A stretch of DNA of 64,000 nt, from assembly GCF_030247185.1 (NCBI RefSeq), contig NC_080571.1:28701198-28765197 (forward strand). Reading direction: 5' to 3'. Numbering within the stretch: the stretch's first letter is position 1; each line of letters begins with the position of its first letter. This DNA comes from Malaya genurostris. Its lineage: Eukaryota > Arthropoda > Insecta > Diptera > Culicidae. Shown piece by piece: positions 52,601 through 63,997 of the stretch. The notes below the pieces were generated by a model. The model was given only the letters and a program-made list of their open reading frames with translations. It did no database searches and was not told the origin of the DNA. Both the position numbers and the translations under genes were made by a program.

Positions 52601-55435
52601 TAACTGGTTATACTTCCGGATGCTGGGAAATTTTTGAAAGTCGTATCTATTACATCAATGGATTATAAGTAAGTTTATTCCCATACTATCGCCTGAACGG
52701 TATTTTAACTACGCTTGCTTGTTTTCCCGTTTTCGACGCTTTTCTCTTGTTAAAATAACGAGTGGACTATCAAAGAACCTACAATGTTACCGAGTTCTCC
52801 GATTCAGGGTTATTGAGGCAACAATTTTGCATATATAAGTCTTCGTGATCCAGACTTTATCTTGGATAAATTTATCAACAGGAAGAAAATATTCATACGA
52901 GAATTCGATCACCTTCCTAAATCACCTCTGAACATGTAGACCTGCATGTTCCTCCGGCCCCAACCGCTTCCCTCTGAAATCGAATTCCTTTCGTTTCCGA
53001 GCAGTAGAAAAGCACACCCGATGTCCGGCTTTCCACAACTTCAACCGGTTATGGTTTCGTGCAAAGAACCGGACCGTAAGGGGAAAGGTACTCCCACTTT
53101 CCGAGTTGGGGGAAAACTTTCGAAGATCAAAGTGTGTGGAAAATTGGAAATTCCGGACCGGTGCGAGTACCGAGCAGGTGGAGATATGCATTTAGAGCAT
53201 CATTTCACGACAGGACAGACAGACCGTTGCGTTGGGAGAGGGCAGTAGGACAGTTGATACTTCTTGAAAAGACAATGCGGTTGAGCAAGAAGAGAGGCAT
53301 ACCATTTTGCGGAAATGATTCAAATATCTTTATTTTGACAGTAGACTAACAGAAAGCTATCCGAAATATGGTAAATTCACGGAACAAAATATTTTTACTA
53401 TTTGGAAAGTAAATTCAGAAAAGAACGTATATCATTGACTAACTCAGAATGTAGGATCAGAAGTTTAAATACAGACATTAGAATAAGCTAACAAAACGTA
53501 CAGCAAACGTCTATGGTATTCTGTTTTCCGACTGTAGGCACCATGAGAAGTAGTAAATTACATATGCGAAGGACACGTGAGACGCCTTAGGATGGATGAA
53601 TTTTAAATTCTATTTACCCAATTACGACTTTCTAGAGAGATCCTGCACTAGCTATTCGATGCGAAGTCACTCGCCAACGGTGGTACTTCTTTCGGTGCCT
53701 CTTTCCCAGTGTAACGATCTAATTTAAGGAATGGAAATTCATACGTCAACTCGAACGAATTATGCATAAGGCAAACATACACCCACCGCACTACCTTCAG
53801 CTCTCTCGCCCTTATCCCCGCAGTCTTCGGAATTCCGAGGCTACATCGAGCACTGCACGGACAAACGCATTTCATTGTTTCACTTTCATCGTGAACTCCC
53901 CGTGAACTGGCCCCATTCATCGGAATCAAAACAAATGGTTCTGCGCACACTCCACGAACCCCTTCCCCAGGGGCAGCAGTGATGCCAAACTCTACTCTAT
54001 ACTACATATATTTGTTATAAATATCCTACTTATGTTCATCATTTCAATGGAATTAATAACTAGGAAGAGTGATTTTAGTTTCAAATGGAAAAAAAAACAT
54101 CGAAGTTATTCGAGACTACTTGGAAATTTTTTTATATCGAAAAAGTTATTGTATCTAGTTGAAAGACCGATTATGTAATCTTATCTTGCATCCATAACTC
54201 TACAAGTCTTTACAAATGAACTTTAGCTAAACTATTGTGGCATGATAAAATTGACTCATTTTATTTTTTGATTTTTAAAACTATTGTTTCTGTACGAAAA
54301 TACAGAATTCGAAAAAGCGGAAGTAAAAATTTGAAGTTGAGTTTGAACCTACAAAGTTGATCTCCCCGTCTATTCATACATTTTAAGCACTCAACAAGAA
54401 AACAAATTTTCTTTTCTATCGTTTATCTGGTAAAGACGTTTGACATTTAATGTACCTCACTGTCGCTTGCCCATCTTGAACAGCCAAGATTTCTCAAGAT
54501 AACGAGAATATCATCACTGGAATATAGATGGAATATAGATTTTTGGAATTTTCCAACGAAAATTTTCTTCCCAAAATGCGCAACACACAAGCTTTGGGAA
54601 TTGTAAGTTCAACGTTTTAAATCTATGTTTCTTACAGTTCTTTTTACTATGAGATTTGACCGCAGAATTCCCATCCTTGGGAACGAATAGTCTTCGTAGA
54701 CTTTCAGTATGAAGGAGTGGGTTGGTTATGTGGAAAAGTCTGCGAAGTTGAAAAGATTCTAATTTCGATTTCGTGACTTAAGATTTTTCCTTGTCATTCA
54801 GCATTCAGTCATTAAGCACAGCACTTAGTGTATTGGAACGATAAATTTTCTGATTTGAATCGTTGACGAGCGGGACTAATATTAGATGTCCCAAGTGGCT
54901 TCCTTGAACAGTTTCGAGTGACATTTATAGTTGATTAGGATCGCCCGGACAGATGTGATTGTATCCGCCGGAGAAACTTTTCACGATTTAAATGATAACG
55001 TTTTCAGGTATTTTACCATTCTAAGTCATGACCAGAGATGCATTGGAGAAAAATGTGTTATAAACTAATTTTTCAAATACATCCAAACCTTCATTTTTGA
55101 GGTATTCGAATTACGTAACGTTTTTTGAAAATAAACTCCAAATAACGAATTGTCCTAAATATGGACTTAATAGTTATTCAAATGCTGAATTTTCAAAACT
55201 GATATGACGAATGGTGGCGAAAAACAATGTTTTCGGAAAAACGGAAGTTCGCCTACTCATCAAAACGGAACGTACACTGGTCATTGATCAAGTTCGAAGT
55301 CCAAATTGTTGACACTTTTGGTTCTAATGGAGATATATCATTATGGGACGTATCCGAAAAAATCGCACCAAGATTCCATGTTCGATGTACGTTTCTACTA
55401 TGTCTGTTTGGCGTTTTAGAGTAACTAAAACAAGA
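52601..55435. other. No gene established
   Basis: Mostly unique-looking. 52920-53240 and 53640-53990 are GC-richer and have frames on both strands without recognisable domains. Fragments of the MITE family at 18424 occur near 55085-55150. Confidence 0.4.
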
Positions 55436-55489
55436 TCAGAGTAGCGAAATGGTAGCGCGTAAGAACGCAGGTTCGAGTCCTGTCTCTGA
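55436..55489 (+). tRNA. tRNA-like sequence lacking the anticodon arm
   Basis: Acceptor TCAGAG pairs fully with CTCTGA; D-arm GCG/CGC with loop AAATGGTAG; T arm GCAGG/CCTGT with loop TTCGAGT. Only 8 nt (GTAAGAAC) stand where the anticodon arm should be. TTTTT follows 6 nt later as a polymerase III stop. It cannot decode codons, so it is a tRNA-derived SINE head or relic, though transcription is possible. Confidence 0.55.
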
Positions 55490-56330
55490 GCGAATCTTTT
55501 TCCAAAAATTCATTCCGCTCAGTCATTGCAAAAACTGCACCAAGATTGCTAAGCCGATTTTATTAAGCTTAGACTGAGATACCATTAAGTCGTGAATCGT
55601 GTTCGAAGATCAAATGGCTGCAAATTACGGTTCCGGTGATGTAATGGCAAGAGCGACTTAAACGACAAAGCTCATTACCGCTTAATTTTCTCGGATATGG
55701 ATGAACTGATTTCTATAATAACTATAATATACGATAGTGATAATAGTGGATCGTGGATTAAGTTCGAAGAACAACTGGTTGTCTCTTCTGGTTACGGACA
55801 TTCAATCGTACAACGGACGTAACCAAGAAATCAAAATATTTTCGGAATGTGACCAATGTATTATTGCTGATACATTTGGTTTGAAGAATGGTTCTGACTT
55901 TGAAACGTCGATTTAGAAAAATTTGTATCACAAATGAACTAAAATTCGTATCGGAAATTATATTATTGAAATAAAAGCAAGAAATGATTTAAGGGGTTAC
56001 ACCACTGTAGGAAAAAAAGAAGGACTTTTTTGGTGAATTATTTTTATATCCAGAAAATGGAGTAATCCGAATTTTGTACAAAGCACCTTTTAATATGTAT
56101 ATTTAGGTACAAAAAAATGATCAGTTTTAAAAATTGGAAAACAAAATGGCGCTGCATTTTTGACGGCCGGAAATTCAGCTCACGCAATTTTCAATTTGGA
56201 ACAAAAACCAAAAGATTTTCTAATTTCATATTACAGTGTGCATAGAGGTACGTAGGGGTTTTTAAATTAATTGCTTTTCTGTAAAATGGCAGCCCTTTGA
56301 AAATAAAACCGCATTTTTTCAGTAGTAGAT
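55490..56330. other. No gene seen
   Basis: AT-rich. GGGGTTACACCACTGTAGG near 55993 resembles the end of a DNA repeat. The mariner target TA is at 56331. Confidence 0.4.
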
Positions 56331-56332
56331 TA

Positions 56333-57552
56333 TCAGGTGTACAACTTTGCTTCCACAGTTTTTTTTCTCCAAAATTAAAAACTTTATTGCGAAAAAGTGC
56401 TTACAGATGTATTATTCAAAGTATTGTCCGTCACTAGCGACAACTTTTTCCCATCTTTCCGACCATTTTTGGATCCCGGCTCGAAAAACGGAGTCCTCTT
56501 TTGACGCTATCCACGAAGCAATCCATTTTTCCAACTCTTCGAAGGATTGAAAATGTTGATCTGCCAGGCCATGTGCCGGAATAGGTGGAAGTCAGAAGGG
56601 GGACATCTGGGGAATACGGCGGGTGGGGCAAGACTTCCCATTTCAGCGTTTCCAGGTACTTTTTGACCACTTTTGCTACGTGAGGCCGAGCATTGTCGTG
56701 TTGGAGGATGACTTTGTCATGTTGATCTTGATATTGTTGCTGCTTTTCTTTTAGCGCGCGACTAAGGCGCATCAGTTGCGTTCGGTAGCGATCTTCTGTG
56801 ATGGTTTCACCCGGTTTTAAGAGCTCGTACACCGAGCTGATCCCACCAAATATAAATCATAACCTTTCTCCATGATTTTCTGTGTTCAGGATTATCGTAT
56901 CGAACCCACTTTTCATCACCGGTTACGATTCGATGTAAAAACCCCTTACGATTTTGTCTTTGAAGCAGTTGCTCACATACAAATAAACGGCGCTCGATGT
57001 CCCTCGGTTTCAACTCGTACGGCACCCAATTTCCGTCTTTCTGAATCATACCCAGGGCCTTGAGACGTTTTGAAATGGCCTGCTGACTCACTCTCAACGA
57101 CATGGCAAGCTCTTCTTGGGTTTGGCACGAATCTTCATCAAGCAATGCTTCTAGTTGTCAATCTTTGAATGTTTTTTCTCTTCCACTACCATATTGGTCT
57201 TCGACATCAAAATCACCATTTTTAAAACGTGGAAACCACTCCCGATACGTTCTTTTACTCAGAGCAGCATCGCCGTAAGTTTCGGAGCATTATGTGCGCT
57301 TCAGCTGCATTTTTTTTCGAATTGTAACAGATAAGTAAAACTTCCCTCAAAAGGCGAGAATTGGGCACGTAAACTGACATTTTCGAGCGTGAATAATACG
57401 AAAACAAGAACAACTGTCACTAAAATGGCGATGAAAATTCGTTAGGCACTGTACACACTCACTTTAAAGGCATTATCGTGTATGTATTTTGACCAGCCTC
57501 AGCCATTACAACCACCTATCGGAAAACGGCGGAAGCAAAGTTGTACACCTGA
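56333..57552 (-). mobile_element. Mauritiana/Mos1-like mariner, copy 2
   Basis: 1,220 bp with matching ends TCAGGTGTACAACTTTGCTT in TA. The minus-strand transposase reads REWFPRFKNGDFDVED, a stop after EKTFKD, LDEDSCQTQEELAMSLRVSQ with the HTH, FLHRIVTGDEKWVRYDNPE with the first Asp, YIWWDQLGV, ELLKPGETITEDRYR, VILQHDNARPHVAKVV with the second Asp and LPHPPYSPDVP. The third Asp region is shifted. It is full length but inactive through stops and frameshifts. The uninterrupted site where W inserted in copy 1 is seen at 57060 (GGCCTTGAGACG). Confidence 0.9.
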
Positions 57553-58072
57553 TAGTAGATTTCACATGATTTTACATGATTTTACATGATTTTACGCTGA
57601 CTAAAGATTCATGTATCTAGTTCTAGCTTCAGCGATACAAATAATTTCAGGTGCGTCTTTAGTACCTTTTGTTCCTTGAAAGCGTGAGAGCACATTAAAA
57701 AGTATAAATCAAATAATTAAATTTCCGAATAGACATAGAAAGGAATTAGCACTTTAAGTAAATATTCTCACATTTTAGATGGGACTAAGAGGGTTATTGC
57801 CTTTTTCATTGTCCGGATTCGATCTTCGATTCCAGAATTACAGAGTGACGAATATTTCAATTTCATGATTGTATTTTAATAAGAAACGATGTAAAAAGGA
57901 GCACACACTTTGAAACTAAGGAATGTATCTAAAATAAGCTATCCACATACATTTGTGTTGTACGCATGTTTTAGTGATGGTTTTTTCTATGCTCAGATCA
58001 TAGCATGCTGTGCGTTTGGCTGTCAGCTTTCGTTTGTTTATTTGTTTGTGCGGTTGAAATTCTTCGTTTTCA
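57553..58072. other. No gene seen
   Basis: Contains a triple ACATGATTTT repeat near 57565-57595. Otherwise AT-rich without frames. Confidence 0.4.
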
Positions 58073-59070
58073 AAATGACGCGCATTGAAAAGAAAATGAA
58101 AATTAAGGTTCTGGGCACATGATTAAGTGAGAAGGGTATTACTATGCGAAAATTCACGAAGCGGTTTGGAATTCATCATGCCAGTGTTAAAACCATCAGT
58201 AATAAGTTTGGGGAACACTATATTTTGGATGAGCTACCAGGAAGAGGCAGAAAACCCGGTTCTTTCAACCTGAAACTGGACCAGAAAGTGGTATCTCTAA
58301 TCATGAAGAACAAATCAATGTCAATACGTGATTTGGCCAACAAAGCAGGAACGAGTGTCGATATGAGCCAGTGTATCAAGAGGCGAAATCACCTGAAGAC
58401 CTACAAGAAGCAGAAAATCTCGAAACAAAGTGTAGAACAGCAGAAGCGAGCAGCAACAAGGGCACGGAATTTGTATTCGCGTCTTTTGCAGTGTTCGGAT
58501 GTATGCGTTTTGATGGACGATTAGACTTATGTAAGAAATGTAAAAAAACCCTTCCAGGTCCACAATACTTTACTGTCGTCGTTGGGGAGCATGTGAGCGC
58601 TGCGGACAGGTCGATTCAAGTGGAGAAGTTCGGTCAAAAGGTACTGGCATAACAAGCAATATGTTCCTGTGGTTTAAAGTCAACCATTTTTTTACACTAC
58701 CGGAATTATAAATGCTGAAATCTATCGATCTGAGTGTCTCCAGAAAAGATTGCTGCCTTTATATAAGAAGCATAGTACACCTCCACTGTTTTGGCCGGAT
58801 TTAGCGTCGGCTCACTATGCCAAAACCACTCTCAATTGGCTTGCGGAAAAAGGTATAAATTTCATGGAGGAAAATATCAATCCACCAAATTGCCTTCAGC
58901 TTTGACCCATCGAACTTTACTGGGCAATCGTGAAGAGGGTCTTAAAAAAGACGGGTAAGGCAGCTGGGAACATGCAGGAGTTCAAGAAAATTTGAGCTCA
59001 AGCGTCCAGAAAATGCGATGCAACACTTGTCCGGAACGTTTTTCATCATAATTTGAGAGAAAATTTTATT
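58073..59070 (+). pseudogene. DD37E-type transposase relic, second lineage
   Basis: Plus-strand translation from MTRIEKKMKIKVLG shows a homeodomain-like N-terminus (MRKFTKRFGIHHASVKTI, LPGRGRKPGSF, SMSIRDLANKAGTS), VCVLMDD then a stop in place of the Glu of DDETYV, CLQKRLLPLYKKHSTPP, LFWPDLASAHYAKTTLNW and NPPNC..PIELYWAIVKR. Second Asp to Glu spacing is 37, counting one stop codon as a residue. It is more diverged from the two other DD37E copies than they are from each other, so it is a different family. Several stops make it dead. Confidence 0.8.
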
Positions 59071-59829
59071 TAGTTTTTTCATAAATTTTAATTCCGAAGT
59101 GCTTCTAGTATGCAAATGTTGATGATTATTTGTCGATCACATTCAATTCAAATATAGCGGTTCCGAAAGCGTTCGGAAATTTCGTAACAGAACTCACATC
59201 GTTCTCTCTTAATTGATACTATGCCATTTCGTCGAATGGGTCATTTCCCCGAAACTCGTTTTGCCGAAAGGATCATTTCGTCGAAAGAGTTATTTTATCA
59301 AAATGATTTTTCAACTGAAAAAAAATCGTACATAGCATTAATATCGCTTGATTATTACGGTTGCTTTGAGAAAAAAGTCTTCGCAATGTGCATCGAAACT
59401 ATTCCAATTTGTGAGTCATATCAGTTGATAGTCATACAAACTAATTTTTATTACTTCGTCTATTTATTTAACTCCAACTTCAACTATTGTGCGACCATAC
59501 AAATTAATTTCGGCAGTTCCTGGACTCAGGTTCTCAGGGAGTAGCGGTCAAACATTTGAAAATGAAACACACGCACTGCTCGATCTAAAAAAACAACAGT
59601 AACATTGTCTCGAAAAAAAAAAAAACAAAAGAAACAACGTTAACCGACACCAAAAGTCAAACCGAGTCTGTATCAGCATAACCAAACATGCTTTCAAAGT
59701 GTACTCGCGTTCGCCATTGTAGTCCTCAGTATGCATGGTCGGCACCCAACAGCAGTTTAGCTTAAAAGCTGAGGACAGTACGTTTAATACCGTGAAAAAG
59801 TCTGGATCATAAAACATATATTTTGTCGC
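59071..59829. other. No gene; short TTTCGCCGAA-like array
   Basis: 59218-59300 contains decayed units of the minisatellite at 47.3 kb (CATTTCGTCGAATGGG, TTTTGCCGAAAGG). The rest has short frames without domains. Confidence 0.5.
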
Positions 59830-60842
59830 TTAAGGTCTGAGGTCAGTGTGTTTTAGGGTGTTTTAGAGGGCTATTTTCATGCTTCAAATCTGATTTTCTC
59901 AGAAACGGCGACGAATATCAAATATCCCAACTGACAATCTCTTAGAAAATTAGTTTAGATTATTCTGTGAAAATTTCAGAATGATTCATTGACTTTAGCG
60001 GTTGGGAAAGTCTGTTTTCTGAAGGATGAATTGCATAGCTGAAAACGCCGTCTTTCAACTTGTTCATAGTATATCTCGCTTTCAAAAGCATGGATTGAAA
60101 GTCTATCCTGACAATGTTTAGATAATTTAATTTTGATGCGATTAGTGTATGAAAGCGTAGGGGTTGTCGCGATAAAATGAAGTGAATTTTATTTTTGTGA
60201 AGGTAAGTCGATTTCTATGCAAGCGCCATTTTGTCGTGAATACGACTTACTTTACTATGGGGCGCCTCTTCAAAATTTACCCTCTGAGAGAGTGATAAGT
60301 TTTTGATTGTTAATATCTCCTGTTATATCTAATGAATCAACATAATTCTTGCTACATACCATCGGAAATATGATCACAATTTTATGATAAAATTTTCAGT
60401 TGTGCGACATATTCTCAAATAGTTCAAAATTAAACTTTTCTGAAATGTTTGGTATAAACGAGTATCAAAGAAGATAATTCATAAGGCGCGTTTGCCTTTC
60501 TCGTATTTTGAAAGCTCATAGTCAGTGATCTGTAGAAGGATTTATACAATCTAACTACCAATAGAATCGAACATTTTCAACATCAACGTGTATTGCAACA
60601 ACATTGAAGTTTTTCAATAGTACACTATTGAAAAATCTGTTTGATTTAATTCATGACAGCACCAGCCAATCAGAACGCGAGATGTCTGCATCTATACAAG
60701 AGCATCCATATAAAAGTTGAATGGTTCATTTTTCCTACCATTTGCTGAGCAACTGTTCCCGAAACAAGACACACGAGAGCAACATCGAGGACCTATCGTC
60801 TCACTGTTTCCCGATCTGAATGCACGAGATACCGTCAGCACA

Positions 60843-60971
60843 ATGACACCGAAAACCTGTAGAAATGCAGCCAAAAAGTCCAGCAAGGCCCATTGCCGAA
60901 ACAAGACACACACGAGAACCATCTCAGATCTCAATATTTCCTACCAAAAGATTCATCAAGATGGAAGTTAA
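60843..60971 (+). pseudogene. H2B-like start, diverged copy
   Basis: A 42-codon frame beginning MTPKTCRNAAKKSSKAH, 37 of 42 codons the same as the second copy at 61814. Only the first 16 residues resemble the basic H2B tail; the remainder (CRNKTHTRTISDLN) does not. A TATA-like box lies at about 60709. Part of a duplicated segment within the element. Confidence 0.5.
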
Positions 60972-61194
60972 ATTAATTTGCACCGTCACTAACACATTCA
61001 ATTACGAACAGCAATGCGAAAGCGAAAGTGATGATGTTGAACACATCTTTATACTAGTATTCAAATATGCCGTGCGAAACAGAGTTGCCACGTATACATA
61101 TCAATATGCTTTTTGTCGTGATTACTTTAGTATGCGGCCGAAAACAAAAATGAACAAATTGTTAGAACAAATGTTTCCACTTGATTTGCGCATT

Positions 61195-61581
61195 CTACTT
61201 TCCAGGCGTATCCGAACTGGCTAAACTTAAAGCAATCCTAAATATTTCTTTATCACAGTGATGTGGTCGTCCTGAAAAGGACGGGGTTTTCAACTCCTCG
61301 TCGTTACGGATGGCCAGCTGCAGATGGCTAGGGATGAATTTAATTTTCTTGTTGTCACGGGCAGCGTTACCGGCCAATTCCAACACTTCGGCAGCCAAGT
61401 ACTCCATCACTGCCGCCAGATAGACCGGTGCACCGGCACCGACACGCTCTGCGTAGTTTCCCTTCCGGAGCAGACGATGGATTTTGCCAACTGGGAACTG
61501 CAGACCAGCACGGTTCGAGCGGGACTTTGCCTTGCCCTTAACTGTTCCTTCTGTGTGTGTGTTTCTGCGTAAAAAATCCAC
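61195..61581 (-). pseudogene. Histone H2A, damaged copy
   Basis: The frame contains about 86 residues nearly identical to canonical H2A: VKGKAKSRSNRAGLQFPVGK, IHRLLRKGNYAERVGAG, APVYLAAVMEYLAAEVLE, LAGNAARDNKK and HLQLAIRNDEELK. H2A packages DNA in the nucleosome with H2B. The normal start SGRGKGGK is replaced by an unrelated stretch and no ATG precedes the conserved part (the frame opens on GTG). The C-terminal tail is missing: EELK runs straight into the histone 3' stem-loop, and the frame continues with foreign residues to 61195. Arg to Ser and Thr/Arg to Ile/Lys changes occur near KKIKFIPSHL. So it is a pseudogene with deletions at both ends. The sharp conservation between the broken ends suggests recent capture or decay. 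It lies divergent to an H2B-like start, as in histone clusters. Confidence 0.88.
61268..61283 (-). terminator. Histone mRNA 3' stem-loop
   Basis: On the minus strand CGTCCT-TTTC-AGGACG: a 6-bp stem with a 4-nt TTTC loop, followed by ACCAC and about 10 nt later AAAGAAAT, like the purine-rich downstream element. This is the form recognised by stem-loop binding protein for making non-polyadenylated histone mRNA. It is now inside the reading frame because the H2A tail is deleted. Confidence 0.85.
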
Positions 61582-61732
61582 AAGATGCTGTTAACAGCTA
61601 GACAGCTAATTCAGTATTACTGGCTGCCGCTCTACTAACTCTCTCTTTTATTTCGTTTCACTGTTTCCCGTTCTGCCTACAGGAAAGGAATTCTAACAAA
61701 GGGGCTGTCCATACACCGTTGCCAGTAGCAGG

Positions 61733-61739
61733 TATAAAA
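61733..61739 (+). promoter_or_regulatory. TATA box of the H2B-like gene
   Basis: TATAAAA 75 bp upstream of the ATG at 61814, within the 230-bp space between the divergent H2A and H2B starts. Typical for a shared H2A-H2B promoter region. Confidence 0.6.
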
Positions 61740-61813
61740 TGAAATGTGATGTGAGAAATAGCGTCATTTAAGTTAAAGCAGCTACTCTGAACGTACGAGA
61801 CACCGTCAGCACG

Positions 61814-61942
61814 ATGGCACCGAAAACCGGTAGAAAGGCAGCCAAAAAGTCCAGCAAGGCCCATTGCCGAAACAAGACACACACGAGAACCATCTCAGAT
61901 CTCAATGTTTCCTACCAAAAGATTCATCAAGATGCAAGTTGA
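61814..61942 (+). pseudogene. H2B-like start with foreign continuation
   Basis: MAPKTGRKAAKKSSKA matches the N-terminal tail of insect H2B, then the frame continues as HCRNKTHTRTISDL to DAS and stops after 42 codons; the histone fold is missing. The tail, its TATA box and the divergent H2A make the identity likely. The same 42-codon frame occurs at 60843, so the segment was duplicated after the deletion. Confidence 0.6.
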
Positions 61943-62040
61943 ATTAATTTGCACCGTCACTAACACATTCAATTACGAACGGCAATGCGAAAGCGTGAAA
62001 TATGCCATGCAAAACAGGTTTACCATATATACGGGTTAAT

Positions 62041-62125
62041 CTGTATTATTATTATTATTATTATCATTATTATTACAATCATTATTATTACAATCATTAT
62101 TATTACAATCATTATTATTATTAGA
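62041..62125. repeat. ATT microsatellite
   Basis: Interrupted ATT/ATC units, with ACAATC breaks, inside the GTCG element. Confidence 0.9.
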
Positions 62126-62680
62126 ATGACTCTTGCATACCGAAGATCGTCGATACATTTTAGACCAGGCTATTGCAATTGTCTCGTACTGATATTTCGA
62201 GAAGTATCAGATATCTTCGAACTTTGTAGCATCAATAAAAATAAACTACAAATTTGTCGTACCTAGCCTCCTAAATTAGCAAATTAAAAAGGAATTGTTT
62301 CAAGTTTGGAATATATAGTTGTAGAATAGTAGCTGTTTAATGTAACTAATCTGTACTTTAATGTAGGTGCATCACTTCAAACTCTATTAGTGAAAAAGAG
62401 GAAAGCTTGCACAATTCATACAATCAATCAACTAACTGATATTCGGAAAAGTGATGGGAGCGTGTCAGTTTTTTCGTATTCACGACATCCAGTTATGTCT
62501 CTGACATTACCCACCCGCCATTTTTTCTGCTCCAGTTTCCTGGTAACGAAACGAAACGTGAGAGAGAATTAAAGTCGGCTCAACAAGACTGCCAAACAAG
62601 CAGAGTCATTTTGTACATTTGCAAGAGCGCATGGATAGAAATATAATACGCAGTGCGAGACACTTGGTTATACGCGACCT

Positions 62681-63885
62681 ACTGGCCTCAACCAGACCCT
62701 GTCAGCTTGGAGCGAAGTCAATCTTCAGTTCAACAACGCCATCGCACGGTATCACATTCAACATATCATGTCAATTGTATGGGCGCGCAACCCTGCTATT
62801 TTGGCGCGCACGAATTTGACATTTTTCTCCTCTACTTCTATGTGTAAGATTCGATGCGGGCTCGTCTGGGGGCGACATGCTCGCAAAAAAGGATGTTGCC
62901 AATGATTTGTTCGGGAAATGGGAGAGCTGGATATCTTGTTAATAAGATGTCTTTGCCTCAACCCTCAAGGTCTGAGGACAGAGGGTCGCGTGTTAAGTTT
63001 TAAATCAACCACGTGGCTCGCTCAATTCCCTTTGCGCATCGTATTTCTCTTGTACTCTCTAGTATATGAGCAAACTGTACCGGGTTGCCAGCATAAATTT
63101 TATTATTTTGATGGGAAGTTTTATCACATTAATCTATCGTATGGGTTGGACATTACATGATTCCAATGAACAATGAACAAATATTCATCTTTCACAAAGA
63201 TTGAATCTGTGTGTTTGGCAGCCTTGTCGACCCAATTTTATTTCTCTCCTTTTTCAGAATGCTATCAGGAAACCAAAGCGAAAAAAAAGGTGGATGCATT
63301 GAAACTGTTTCACAGAAAAATACGAGACTTTATGTTTATCGCGATAACATATATGTTTTTATGTACTAATCGCATCTAAACTAAATTATCTAGACTTTGT
63401 CACGGTAGATTTATGATACAAGTCTTCAAAGCTGAGATATTCGATGAACAAGTAGAGGTTTGCATTTCCGAGCGTTACAATTTTCAGCAGTTCTTCAGTC
63501 AGAAAAAAATACAACACGACCGCTAAACTCAATGAATCATTCTGAAAATTTCACAGAATATTCTCAACTAAATTTCGACGACATTGTCAGGTGGGTTTTC
63601 CTACATTCTGTACCGTTTCCAAGAAAATTTAATTTGAAACGCTTTACGGTAGTGTCCTCAGCCTTTAAGTCTAATATTGAATCAACCACGTGGCTTCCTC
63701 AATTCCCCTTGCGCCTGTGTGTATAGGAACTTTGTTGAGTCGATTTTATTTCTCTCCCCTCCTCTCCTTTCTCCGAACGCTGCCAGGAAATTAGAGCAGA
63801 TAAAATTGAAAAGCATTGAAAAATCCGTGTAATGTCTCTATTTGGTGAATGATACATGAAACGTGTATTCGTTTCTGAATGCATA
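62681..63885 (+). repeat. Further partial copies of repeat Z
   Basis: 63190-63650 matches Z copy 1 (CATATATGTTTTTATG, ACTAATCGCATCTAAAC, CAGAATATTCTCAAC) and 63660-63840 starts another partial copy with ATCAACCACGTGGCT as at 63005. 62740-62960 is a different insertion with GGGCGCGCAACC and GGATATCTTGTTAATAAG. No gene. Confidence 0.55.
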
Positions 63886-63915
63886 ATAATAATAATAATA
63901 ATAAAAATAAGAATA

Positions 63916-63997
<82 letters not shown>

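Larger units (their letters stand above)
60233..62520 (+). mobile_element. GTCG element, subtype B, with histone sequence
   Basis: 2,288 bp from GTCGTGAATACGAC to TATTCACGACATCCAG, GTCTCTGACATTAC and CCACCCGCC. The flanks carry ATTTT on both sides. The first 480 bp match the copy at 13194. Inside are CCAATCAGAACGCG and ATATAAAAG (near 60665-60715), then two H2B-like starts around a decayed H2A gene in divergent arrangement. It ends with the same 100 bp as the copy at 14.3 kb. Confidence 0.75.
59830..62680 (-). repeat. Dispersed repeat Z, copy 2, interrupted
   Basis: Reverse complement of the Z copy at 42.1-45.1 kb. It is split at 60232/62521 by a GTCG element; the bases on both sides (GCAAGCGCCATTTT and TTTTTTCTGC..TTTCCTGGTAACG) align with contiguous sequence at 42540-42580. 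Confidence 0.7.

Noticed and set aside
52922..53350. Overlapping frames on both strands in a GC-richer patch
   Set aside because: No conserved motif, no splice structure; treated as noncoding.
61324..61572. Plus-strand frame of 82 codons opposite H2A
   Set aside because: Shadow of the conserved H2A sequence on the minus strand.
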